A DNA stretch of 64,000 nt from Ditylenchus dipsaci (lineage: Eukaryota > Nematoda > Chromadorea > Rhabditida > Anguinidae), in contig SADC01000002.1 in NCBI GenBank assembly GCA_004194705.1, forward strand, positions 434,001 to 498,000, read 5' to 3'. The notes below the pieces were generated by a model. It worked only from the letters and a program-made list of their open reading frames with translations, made no database searches and had not been told where the DNA came from. Position 1 is the first letter of the stretch. Every line of letters begins with the position of its first letter. Both the position numbers and the translations under genes were made by a program. This document shows positions 43,004 through 54,700 of the stretch, piece by piece.

Positions 43004-43939
43004 CCCTCTTTTGCCGGCGTCTCGTAGATGACTCTTTTTTAATAGAGTTTTGCATTTTTATAAGACAACCAGGTAAGAAAGTAACAATGGCAGAAAAAAT
43101 CCCAGAAAAGTGAAATTCTGAATTGGCCAAATTTCGCCAACCGGCTCAAAGCGGTAAAAAATATTTATGGCGCCAATTTAAAAACTGACGCTATTTTGAG
43201 GACATTTGCTTAAAATTTTTTAGCAGTTTCGTAAACGATCTCATACAAATCAGCAAATAGTTTAAAAAAATTATGTGTAGCGGTATTTTACACCTTTTGC
43301 ACGTGACTGAGCAGTGCTTCCTGCTCAGTCTTCCTACATTTCTTGCATCTAACGTGCGAAATGCTTGATTTTTTCAAATGCGCTTTCGTACTCATTTTCT
43401 ACTATAGCTGAATAAATTTATGCATTCATTTTTGTTTGAAAAAATAATGACGTGATAAACAGAACAAGAACTCACAAAAAAGTGAGAAAAAAGCGATCAA
43501 TAGATAGATAAATAAATGTCTTACATAGGTTTTTGAAAAATGCCGCTTCGGGCCGGTTGGCCAAAATATGGCCACGATTATGATCTCTTCAAAGATACAA
43601 CTTTTATATTTCTACACTTGCAAGTGAGAATGCATTGTTAGCTGCATGATTAGTACTTTCATATTGCATAAGTAAAAAGCATGGTGTGAATAGTGTTCTG
43701 GGTTTATTTTACCGATGAATGTAACAAAATCGTGTAATATAAAAACGGCGAAAAATACAAGTTTTGGTTCAATTTTAAGCAATTTTTGTTTGTCTTCTGT
43801 TGAGTCTTTTTATCACTAAAATGTCTGCCAACTTTTTCTCTCTATATTTTCAAAAAAAATATGTCTGAACGTAAGCAATTAGTCGTATTTTGGATAACTT
43901 TTCAAACTGGCCAAAATATGGCCAACCGGCAAAAGAGGG
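43004..43939. mobile_element. 936-bp TTAA-flanked MITE with CCCTCTTTTGCCGG ends
   Basis: TTAA at 43000-43003 and 43940-43943. Ends CCCTCTTTTGCCGGC and inverse CCGGCAAAAGAGGG; subterminal GCCAACCGGC and GGCCAAAATATGGCC in both arms. TTAA-CCC termini are characteristic of piggyBac elements, so a non-autonomous piggyBac is likely. Its ends differ from the CACTGTCATG family at 5.2 kb. Confidence 0.82.
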
Positions 43940-44314
43940 TTAATTTTTTTTGTCAGATCACTATGTGCTCTAGGTATTCTCTATATGCCTTGAAGAAGTT
44001 TATTTGAACCCCCTTTTTCAAACTTTTTTTTTTAAAAGTATAACAAGAGACTTTTTCACCACATATTTTGTAAAATTTTTCGTGTATTTATGGCTGGTTT
44101 AGCGTGCGTGAGCAAAACATTAAACATGACCTTGTGTGCAAGAACATAAGATAGAGGCCTTGTTTATTGCTTCCATCTATTTAGTTTAAATCGTAAAACC
44201 GCAACTTAAATTTTTTCCGCGAAAAAACTTTTCTTTAAAGATAAAAGAAAGTTTCCATTTACAGTAATGACAATTTTGAATTAGTGAGAAATTGCTTAAC
44301 TACTCAAAAAATAG

Positions 44315-45120
44315 GGACACGGACATTTCACCGTACGGGACACTTCACCGTACGGGACATTTCACCGTACAGACCTTTCTAATATTAGCATTTTTTTGGT
44401 CTATGTAATTCTTGCCGAAAGACGAGGTTAAGTGTTTCTGGTTCTGTATGCGCTCCTTCAAATAAAAATCAAGAGACCTATGAACAGATGTTTCGTTGAA
44501 ACACAAAGATTTTTTTAAGTGTACAAAACACCCTATATCTAAAAAAGTACCTCTAAATGCATTTTTGATCGAGAGTCTTGCTCGGAATTATGTCTAAGGT
44601 AATTGGTGTGCGCATCTCAACCCCAAGCAACCAAGCTCCCTGCGTTCCCGAAGGGGGCGCAGGGGCTTGGTCGGTTAGAGATGCGCGCACTCACTTACCT
44701 TAGACATAATTCCGAGCAAGACTCTCGATCAAAAATGCATTTAAAGGCTGTTTTTGCCAAGCTCCAGTGAATAAAACAAGAAAAAACATCGGGAACTGGT
44801 CTGTATCCGGTAACACCACGTGGGTACCATTACCTAGGTAGAATCATTTAGGTACCAAAGGGGAGTGGGTTAAAAAGTATGACGAACAAAAAAATAGAGC
44901 GTTACACACATAATTAGTCCAAACACTACATAAGATTTAAGAAATAAAACCAAAAAACGCAAGTTTAAAAATAAAAGTTGAGTCTATTTCATTATACACA
45001 TAGTGAGATGTCTCAGACGGTGAAGTGTCCTAGACGGTGGAAGGTCCCGTACGGTGAAATGTCCATACGGTGAGATGTCCTAGACGGTGAAACGTCTGTA
45101 CTGTGAAATGTCACGGACCC
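44315..45120. repeat. Foldback with ACGG(T)GAAATGTCC tandem arms
   Basis: Left GGACACGGACATTTCACCGT plus CACTTCACCGTACGGGA units; right inverse with five or six GACGGTGAAATGTCC units to CACGGACCCC. GC-hairpin copy 10 is the only large guest. Confidence 0.8.
44525..44775. repeat. GC-hairpin family, copy 10 (core only)
   Basis: Complete core with tip TTCCCGAAGGGGGCGCAGGG. Both inner arms here resemble the AAGACTCT(T/C)GATC half, unlike copies with two different halves. Confidence 0.72.
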
Positions 45121-45767
45121 CAAAAAATATTGAACATATTTTTTAAACTTATGTCTTTTATTTGAAATTACAACTGTTTGATTTTTTCGACATTTTAAGT
45201 TTAAATGGAAAAAACAAAATTTTTCAAACATTTTTGGAGTAAAAAATCTGTTTCTTCGCGAATTCAAAAATATGATTCCTGTGATTATGCTCAATTTTTG
45301 GGAGACAGCATAATTACCCAAAATATTAAATGCTTGAATAAAATTTTAAAATTAATATACAGTATTTTAACTAAATATTATACCTATATCGAAAATTGCT
45401 AATGTAAAGATTTTTTCTTGTCTGTACTGTCCTGTTTGATTAGACGATGTCAAGCAGCGTTTGGGTTCGACTAGTCGATAGTTTTAAAATGTTGACAAAA
45501 AAAAAGTATTAGAATTAATAAAGCGCCCCGAAAATTTAAAAAATAAAAAAAAATGTTGCCGATAAAACGTAATCCTTAAAAAAATTTAGGTTCAGAACTT
45601 TCTATATAGGACGATAGCCGGATTCGCTCCACAGCACTTGTTTAATTTTTCCCATTTAACTCATTCCGTAGTTAATTTAGTTATTATTGTAAAAATATAT
45701 ATTTACATATAAATACACTTTTTAAAGTTATACTTCGACATTTCAGATATATTTTGTCTCACACACA

Positions 45768-48700
45768 ATGATTTGTAGCACGAGGTATTTGTGGCTGAGT
45801 GCTATAGTTTTGCTGGACTACATTTCATTTGTTCACACAGATTTGATAGATCAGGTAAATTAAATATATTTTGGTGCTACTGTACAACCCGCTGCCAAAA
45901 TATGCCTTGGTCCATACTGTCGATTCTTTCCGTTTTACCTTGGTCCCCCTGTTGTTTTTTAATGTAAACATGTTTGTTAAGGTGGCTGTGGTGATAAAGA
46001 TGATTGTCGCTAACATTATCACCTTAATCATCATGATCACATTGAAAAACAACAGCGGGATCAAGGTAAAAACGGAAAAAATCGACAGGGGGGACCAAGG
46101 CAATAAGACACCCAGACATTGGCCATTTGAAAAAAAGAAAATGTCGCGCGACATTGTCCATAAAAAATGGACAATGTCGCGCGACGAAAAGTTCGGTTAG
46201 CCCACTTTTTGATTACGCATCTAGCTGATTTTTCAGGATCAGTGAAAATAGCCGAGAAAAACTGATCCTGAAAAAATCAGCTCGATGCGTAATCAAAAAG
46301 TTGGTTAACCGAACTTTTCGTCGCGCGACATTGTCCATGTTTTATGGACAATGTCGCGCGACATTTTCTTTTTTTCAAATGGCCAATGTCTGGATGCCGA
46401 CAAAAAGGGAAAAAAATATTCTCCGCTAGAGCCGTAAATTTTTATATTGAAAAACATTTTAGTTTTTCCGACAAGGCAAAACATTAATAGCAGATTCTTC
46501 ATTGCCAGGCGCTAAAGTTAGGCAATGCTCATGTGTGGAGTGAGTCTAAAATAAAAATATATAAAAGTCTAAATGCGTAATTTTATAGACAAGAAGACTG
46601 TTTAAAAGAAATGCAAGCTCAAGCCATGGGCTGTGTAGATACTTGCTGGAGTGGATTTAACAAGGTTTGTATATGAAAATATATATAACGGATGACCAAT
46701 GAATTTTTTACGGACTTAAAGGGCCATTGCCATCTGTTTTGAATAGTCCCCCGCCAATTCAAATTTTTTCGCCTAATCATTCAACTTCTGTACGGATTTC
46801 TAAACTTGGTTTCTAACAAAACAAGGCTAGAATTCAATTTTAGGTATAGTTTTGTTAGAAACAAAGTGGAATAATTCGTACGTAAGTCCAACGATAAAGA
46901 AAAAGATTTGAATTGGCGGGGGACAACCGTTGTCGGAGACGGCAATGGCCCTTTAAGGTTAAACCATATTTTGTTGCATTTTCATTATCATACTTCTAAT
47001 ATTGTGATATAATTTTGTAACCCTGAGTTTCTTTTTCAATTGGTCTATAAAGCTTGATTTGGACTATTTTAGTACAATCATTATTTGACTCTGAACAAGT
47101 TGAATATCATTTTGAGAAGTAAGAAGAAAAATGGAAAAACTTGCATTTTCTTAATTTTTTATAGAATTTGGTTATTTTCAGAAGGTCATATCTCAACACT
47201 TAAGGTGATTTCACAATGAGTGTCAGACTCAGTGTGCGACTTGGCGTACTTTTGGCTGTAACTCTTGTTTTGGTTGAGAATTTTTTCGTTAGTACCGTTT
47301 AGTAGCTAAGATCCAAGACTTCGAAATGAGCGATTCACAATCAATATCTAATTGCAAAATTTTGACAAAAATGCCCAGTCGCGCACTGAGTCTGACACTC
47401 ATTGTAGAAGGCGCTTTTGATATTTTCTAAAACCTTTCTGTAACATGAGTTTTGTAGCTCTTGAGCTGCGCTGCATTAAAATGCTGCGAGTTTTTGTAAC
47501 ACTTAATACTCCATCATACTTTTGATAACATGAAGTGATAATAAAATGGCTGCAAAATTTCAAAATATAATTCCAACTGTTTAGAGTGATGACCTTACTA
47601 AAATAATACAGATCAGCTTTATATACCAAATGAATGAGAAATTCAGTTCTGCGAAGTTATGAAAAAAAATATTGGATATATAAAACTGATTTTCTGTAAT
47701 TTTGGACCAGTTCCATATTAATTTTGTTAGCTCGGATTTTGACGAAATTTTTTTTACTCCTATCTTGTAGAGCATATTGTTTTAGGTAGGTTAATGCGTG
47801 TTTTGCAAATTCTGAGAACAGATTCGTGCTCAGCATAGTCAATTTGCTTATAGAAGGGCAATCAAATGATTAAAAGGAAGTCATCAAAAAATTGAGATTT
47901 TGCCTTGGTCCCCCTTATGATTTTGCTGTTTCAACCACAGGGGGACCAAGGCAAAATCTCGATTTTTCGATGAGTTCTTTTAAATAATCTGATTTCGCTA
48001 CTATAAGCAAATCGAACATGCTGAGCACGAATCTGTCTTCAGAATTCGCAAATTGTCAGTGAAAATAACTTTCTTGATAAATTTTTCAAAAAGTCAAAAT
48101 TACACAGCCTCCACTTTACTTCATTTTAGCGTAAATTTCTGGAAGGACAACTTTTACAAAACTTTTTTACACTATCCGATGCAAAATAAGTAGCGTTGCC
48201 AAACAAAATAAATAAAATTTCGAGCGAGCAAATTTATTCGTCATGAAAACATCTTTTTAGAGTAAAAAAGGTATTTAAAAAACAAATATTCCATTAAGCC
48301 ACGTAATTCTTGAAAATTTTGGCATCAATTGCAGATTATTTTTCTTTAGAATAAAAGCGCGTGTAATCGTGCGTTGAAAAGTTGATTATTTGTGAATTGG
48401 ACAGCTGACATACACTCAAACGAAAATAACACTGTGATTTTTGAAATTTCCAACATGACACTTTTCAAAAGCCCGCATTTTTAAATGATACCCCCTTTTC
48501 CGGAAAAATTTATTTTTTTATTGTGTAAAAAATAGTAGCAAAATCTGATAGAGCATCTCAAAAAATTAGGTATTTCAATAGCGCTCTTCTAGATGCTTTT
48601 TAGGTCTACCTTGAACTTTTGAATAACCTTTTTTTAAGTTAAAAGGCTCAATTCTCAAAATTAAATTTATTTTTTCCAAAAGTTATAAATGCCAGAAGAT

Positions 48701-51700
48701 TCAATAAATCTCCGGGTTCTTACGAGCTATCACACTTTATAGTTGTCAAATTAAATCACTTCGAATTACCTAATATTAAGAAAAGCTGCAGATCTTGAGA
48801 AATTTCAAAATAGATTTTTTAAATTGGCGCGTTTTTCACAAATGAAGGCACTTTTAAAATAGCAAACACGCATCAACCTACCTAAAACAACATGCTCTGA
48901 AAGATAGGAGTGAAAAAAAGCTCCGTGAATATCCGAGGTAACAAAGTCTGGTCCAAAATTACAGAAAACGGGTTATAATAATAAAAGTGCAGATACTAGG
49001 GCTTTGAACATTGCGAAGAATTTATTAGTCAGCCGTTACTTTTCTTTAAATTGCCATAAATTCTGTATGATCACACTTTTCAAAGATTTAAAAAATCTAA
49101 ATATTTTTTTGAAAATATCTAAACTAACTGGTCTCCAAAAATTTCCCGATGGATTTTTCAAAGCCTTATCTTTTATTATTGTTGACATCTAAGCCCTTCA
49201 TCTCCTCTTTCAAATGGCATAGTGAACTTATTATTTGGATAAGTCACCATTCAGCTGCAAACACTTGTGAAGTCATTTTAGGAAGTTGACAAGCGCTTTC
49301 ATCACTTTAGTTAACAAATTTTATGTTGAATTTTAAGCATCACGAAAACATCTTATCGTGTAGCGCAGCTTAAAAGCTACAAACCAGTGCTACCGAATGA
49401 TTTTTTAAAATCAGATTGTTAAGATATGGATTTTTGAACAAAATCAATTTCCTTAAAAAATGACAAAAATCCAAGTTTTCCCGATTTTTACGGATTTTTG
49501 TCATTTTTTAAATAAATTCATTTTTGCCAAAAGTTTATATCTCAACATTCAGATTATCAAAAATCATTCTGTAATATGAGTTTGGTAGCTCTTGAGCTAC
49601 GCTACAACATGTTGATGAATGTTTGCCGTGACGCGCAAAATTAAATTAAACATTTGATCACTGAAAGTGATGAAAACGCTGGTAAAATTCTTTAAATAAC
49701 CTCTCAATTGTTTGAAGCCAAACAGTGACTTATTCAAAATACCGTATTTCCTCTAATTGCCGCCTCGGGCGCTTATTTTCCGATCGACCTCTAGAGGGGG
49801 GGGGGGGGGTGGGCGGCAATTAGAGGGGGGGGGGCGGCAATTAGAAGGGGCGCTTATTTTTCGACCATAAATTTGAAGTAATTTACCACTCCAACAATGA
49901 AAGTTTTTATCCTATTTTCAAATTTTTTTTATGATTTTCGGGCAGAATTTTAGGCCAATTGTTTGTCCAGGGCAGCCAAATTAAAGGGAGGGAAAACTGC
50001 AGATATACGCATCGCGTAGGTCACGGGTTCGACTACTACCGGCTGCACACCATATATTTTATTTTCTTTTATTAATAATTTCGTGTAAAAGTCATACTCG
50101 GGCTCTGGACTATCCGACAAGACCATCAACGCAAAGTTTCACACTTAGTGTAGCTTATTCGTAAGCTAAAAAATAGGCTAGAGCTCAGATAATCAAGGGT
50201 TTTGAGGGTTTTTTTCGACAAGTCACACGTTTTATATACAGAAATGTAGCCAAGATTATAAGCTTTCATTTGAGCTATCAGACAGGGTAGAAGGTAATAT
50301 TTTGTTAGAGCTTAGATTTTTAAAGCTTTTACTGATGTCCAATTCAATGCCAGCCAGTCATGTTCATGAAATCTCCAAATTATAGCATTTGCTGACAGTG
50401 AAGCTGAAAATGGTCGCAATTGATTGGTTAATTGATAGTACCATTGAGGATTACATCGAATTGGACATGGTTCAATATTTTCTTAAATTTTAGCTCTAAC
50501 TTTCTCCTAACTATTCATCTGTATGATAGCTCAAATAAAAGCTGAGGATCTTAGCTACATTTTGACACCAAACTTGTAAATAAAAGGAGAAAAATAAGGC
50601 CTGCAGCCAGTGGTAGTCGAACCTGTGACTTAAGGCGATGCGTATATAAATTACCCCCCCCCCCATAAGGTAGACTTGTTGTTGTAGACTTATTGTTCAC
50701 GTGAATATTTTTCGATCTTGCTTGACATATACCACTTCAGCCAACAACGATCTTGAACACATCTTCTTATTGATAACTAACCGCCAAAAAATTGTGCAAA
50801 AAAGGTTAAAACACGGTTTCGAAAAATAGGGGGGGGGGGCAATTGGAGGGGGGCGGCAATTAGAGGAAATACGGTAATGAAGCTAAGTTTATTATGCCAT
50901 TTGGAAGAGGAGACGCAGGGCTACAAAATAGTAGAAATCTTCCAGATCACTTCCAAACCGCAGGAATTGAAGAAATGTTTCAGTGGAACGGATCATCTGG
51001 TCAAAGACTTTATGATGTGCTTTTCACACAGCGCCAACACGTAATTTTATGAAATTAAAAAAGTTTTGATTTAGTTAAAATTTTAAATTTTAACAGTATG
51101 ATTTAATGACTAGATTTTTTTAATTTCGGAGCTTTTTTAACGACTTTTTGTCTCTACATGTGTTAGCGCCCCTCCCGAAAAAAGTTGCCTTGGTGCCCCA
51201 CTTTTTTCTCAAAATTTTTTATGATTTTCTTTGGTCACTTCATTCTTTTTTTGCAATTTGTTTCTGTTTTTGCTTATATTATTGTATATTCCCGTGTTTT
51301 TTTTGTCCTATTCATGGTACTTATGTACTTCGGGGGGGGGGGGGGGGTCCCTAGGTAAAGTCTTAGACTAAGGCTAAGGCAAAGATAGGCCCGCTCATGT
51401 TAGGACGGACTCAAAAATGTTTTTATTATTTTTTGTAGTTCAGAAAACCCGAAGTACATCAGCGCCCTATTTGTGATCCCTTTCAGACTATTCCAAAAGA
51501 AATATGTACTTTTTGCGTATAGAAAAATTTAGTTCAACAAATAGAAGACAAATTTTTTTTAAAAAATCTGCAATACAGGACTGAAAGACCTAAAACTGGT
51601 CTTTTTATAACGACCACCTCACTCTAGGTCCTGTCGCAGTTTTATCTCATTTCTCAAAAAAGTTATCAGAGAGAATAAGAGGCATCAGAAAAAATATTTG

Positions 51701-54700
51701 TATTGAAAAAGGAGAAATTTTAAAAGCTAACTAGCCATGTGCCTAAATTTTAAAGCCGATTTCTTAACATTTTCCAATAAAAATTTAACTGAATCTTAAA
51801 AACACACTAGTAACAAAAGTCATGTTTGAAGGTGCGTGGACAACAACCCGTCTGCAATGATTCAAAAGCTGGACTTGAACAAGTTCTTCAACCTTGGATT
51901 CCAACGTATTCAAACCACGCTCAACCAACTAAGCAAGAGATTGGCACCATCGCTCCGCAAGATTATAAGCACTTCAGGAAATTTTACTACGTGCTTAAAG
52001 GACTGTTTTGTTGCCAAAAACTCCAAAGGCTATTGTTTTGATAAAAAAAGTATTTTCAAACTAAATTTAACCAAAAATTAATTAAAAATTTTAGCTGTCA
52101 GCTGCAATTAGCAGACGCAAAATTGAAAGGACAGAAGACTTGCACCAGGATGAACGAGTGGAAAAACAAAGGTGGTCAACTTTGCGATTGCTCCACTCAA
52201 GCAGGACTAGTGTAAGTTAATTTTACAAAATGAGATAATGAAGCACTACAAGAATTACCCCACCACTCACCCGAACCTCACCAAGAAATCAACAGGGGGA
52301 CCAAGGAACATTTTTTCTGGGGTTCAGAAAACACATATCGAGCCATGATTAGTATTTAATATTAAAGAGATTTAAAAATCCCAAACTAAAAGTAAGTCAG
52401 TCCTGGAAATCATTAGAATTAAAATTTTTGGTATACTAAAAGGCCTTGACCCCCCTGTTGATTTCTTGGTGGGGCCAGGGTCTGGGTAAATGGTGGGTGG
52501 TCTGGGTAAATGGTTACCCCAGTAACTGTTTAGCTTAGGCGAGATAATAAAGACTTTGCTTAGCAACTTTCAATGTTTAGGTTATAGAGAAAAGTTAATA
52601 TACTAAAAGTTCAGTATGGCACAAGAAATTCCCAGCATTTAAAACGCTTATAACTTTTTATAGAATGCGTTATTGAAAATTCTGTTTTACCAGGTCAAAA
52701 TCTCTTGTCCAAAAAATTTTCCCTTGGTTCCCCAGCGGTTTAGAGTTATCTGGAGCTTCAAGAAAAAGGGGTCGAAACCACTAATGTAACTGGCACCGGT
52801 GCCGAAATTTTTATAGTCGGTGCCGTAATTCTAAGATTTAAAAACACTGGTCTAAAGTACAAGGAAAAACCGTGTTTTTAACATTATATAACAAAAATTT
52901 TGGGATTTAATTGAAAGACGATTTATTTTGAATAAACACATGAATTCTTGAAGTAGTTTAACAAAGTATATGGGTGAAAACACCTGTCAAATATGTAAAT
53001 ATACCGTCAAATTTAGAAAATTGTTGTTCTCAGTATTTGCTTTTAAGTTTTTTACTTTTTTTTGCACCAGCATGAAGCCGTGCAATTCTGGTTGTCAATG
53101 AGCTATCAACTAACTTAATGCTTGGCATAAAATTAGGAGACCAATTCATTTTGCAAAAATAAGTAGTTTCAAAGAGCCCAATTATCACACTCTTTTTTAA
53201 TCTTATCATGTAAATTGATAGCTCATTAGAAACTACAATCGCGGGGCTATATGCTGATCCAGTAATGTAAGTGTGGTTAGTTTAATGCAATTTTTGTTTA
53301 ATGCAAAATAGAGTTGTAGAAATTCCCGGAAATATAGAAAACCGGGAATATTCCCGGGAACATTGGGATATTCCCGGGAATATTCCCAATATAGGGGAAA
53401 ATACCGGGAAACCCGGAATATTCCCAATGTTCCCGGAAATATTCCCGGAAATATTCCCGGGAATATTCCCATTGTACAACCCTAATGCAAAATCATTAAA
53501 CAAATTGGAAATTAAACACTAAGAACAGCAAGTTTTAAAAAATTAGACGAAAGATTAACATATTTTGACAGGTGTTTTTATTTTCAGCCGTTCAACTGAA
53601 AGCAGAAAAAACTGAAAAATACAAAAAAGTGGATTTAAAAAAATAGCGCACCCTCTAATAAACGAATTAGAAATTAAATGAGAATGTGGCCCTATCAAAG
53701 ATCGGGCCCGTTTTTTTGCCTTATTCCCCCATGTTAATTTTTGGCGCTACTTTCATAAAACCTCAACCCCCCCCCCCCCAAAATCAACTTTTTTTAAAAT
53801 GTTCCCAAACACCCTATATCGACCTAAAAAGGCCTCAGAAGCTCAAAAAAGACAAAATTTTTGTGTTCTGGCAAATAAAAAATCAAGTTTTAGGACCACC
53901 CAAAAGTGCCCATTTTGACCATTTTTCAAGGATTTAGGTCCGTATTAGGGTGAAAATGGACCAAAAAGAATCCGATTTCGAACAAAAAGGAAGATGCTGA
54001 ACATAGTTTTGTTGACTGGGGCCTACCGCCCAAAAAAAATCTGGTATGCATACATTTTATGCATCCAGAGTCACTTTCGAGTGATTTGTGTCTAAGGTAT
54101 GTGGGCCCCTTCGGGGGCGCAGGGGCCTTGGTTGGTTAGAGATGCGCACACCCACATACCTTAGACATAATTCCAAGCAAGACTCTTGATCAAAAATGCA
54201 TTTAGAGGCTCTTTTTGCCAAGTCACATGTTGAAAAACATGGTAAAACAGGTAAAAGTCGAAATTTAAAAGTGTCCAAAAATCGATTTTTTATTGGCTTG
54301 AGTTCAGAATTCCCCCCCCCCCCCCCCCACGGGGACTGATCAGGTGGAGGAGATAACTTCATATTCGTGTTTCTCGACCCCGATTTCATGAGAAAGCCGG
54401 CTGTTTTTTTAGTTCTGAGAAAAAAAATTTTTTTCGAACCACAGGGGGGTATCATGGTTTTTTAGTCAAAATTTGAAAAATTTAAATTGGCGCCTTGTGA
54501 ATTTAAAAGGGATTAAGGGCTGTATAGGGAGGGGAAGGGAATAAAAGGGGGCCACTAATCACACAGGGCCCACTAACAAGAAGATGTTGAACATAGTTTT
54601 GAATACTGGGGCCTACCGCATAAATAAACTCTGGTATGCATGCTTTTTCATGCATCCAGAGTCACTTTCGAGTGATTTGTGTCTAAGGCATGTGGGTGTG

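Noticed and set aside
50880..50935. Coding-looking MPFGRGDAG stretch before exon 3 of the cysteine-rich gene
   Set aside because: An inverted copy exists at 49190-49240 and the phase-consistent exon begins at 50946, so this is foldback arm sequence.
53233..53522. Open frames rich in Asn-Ile-Pro-Gly on both strands
   Set aside because: Artefact of the self-complementary GGGAATATTCCC array.
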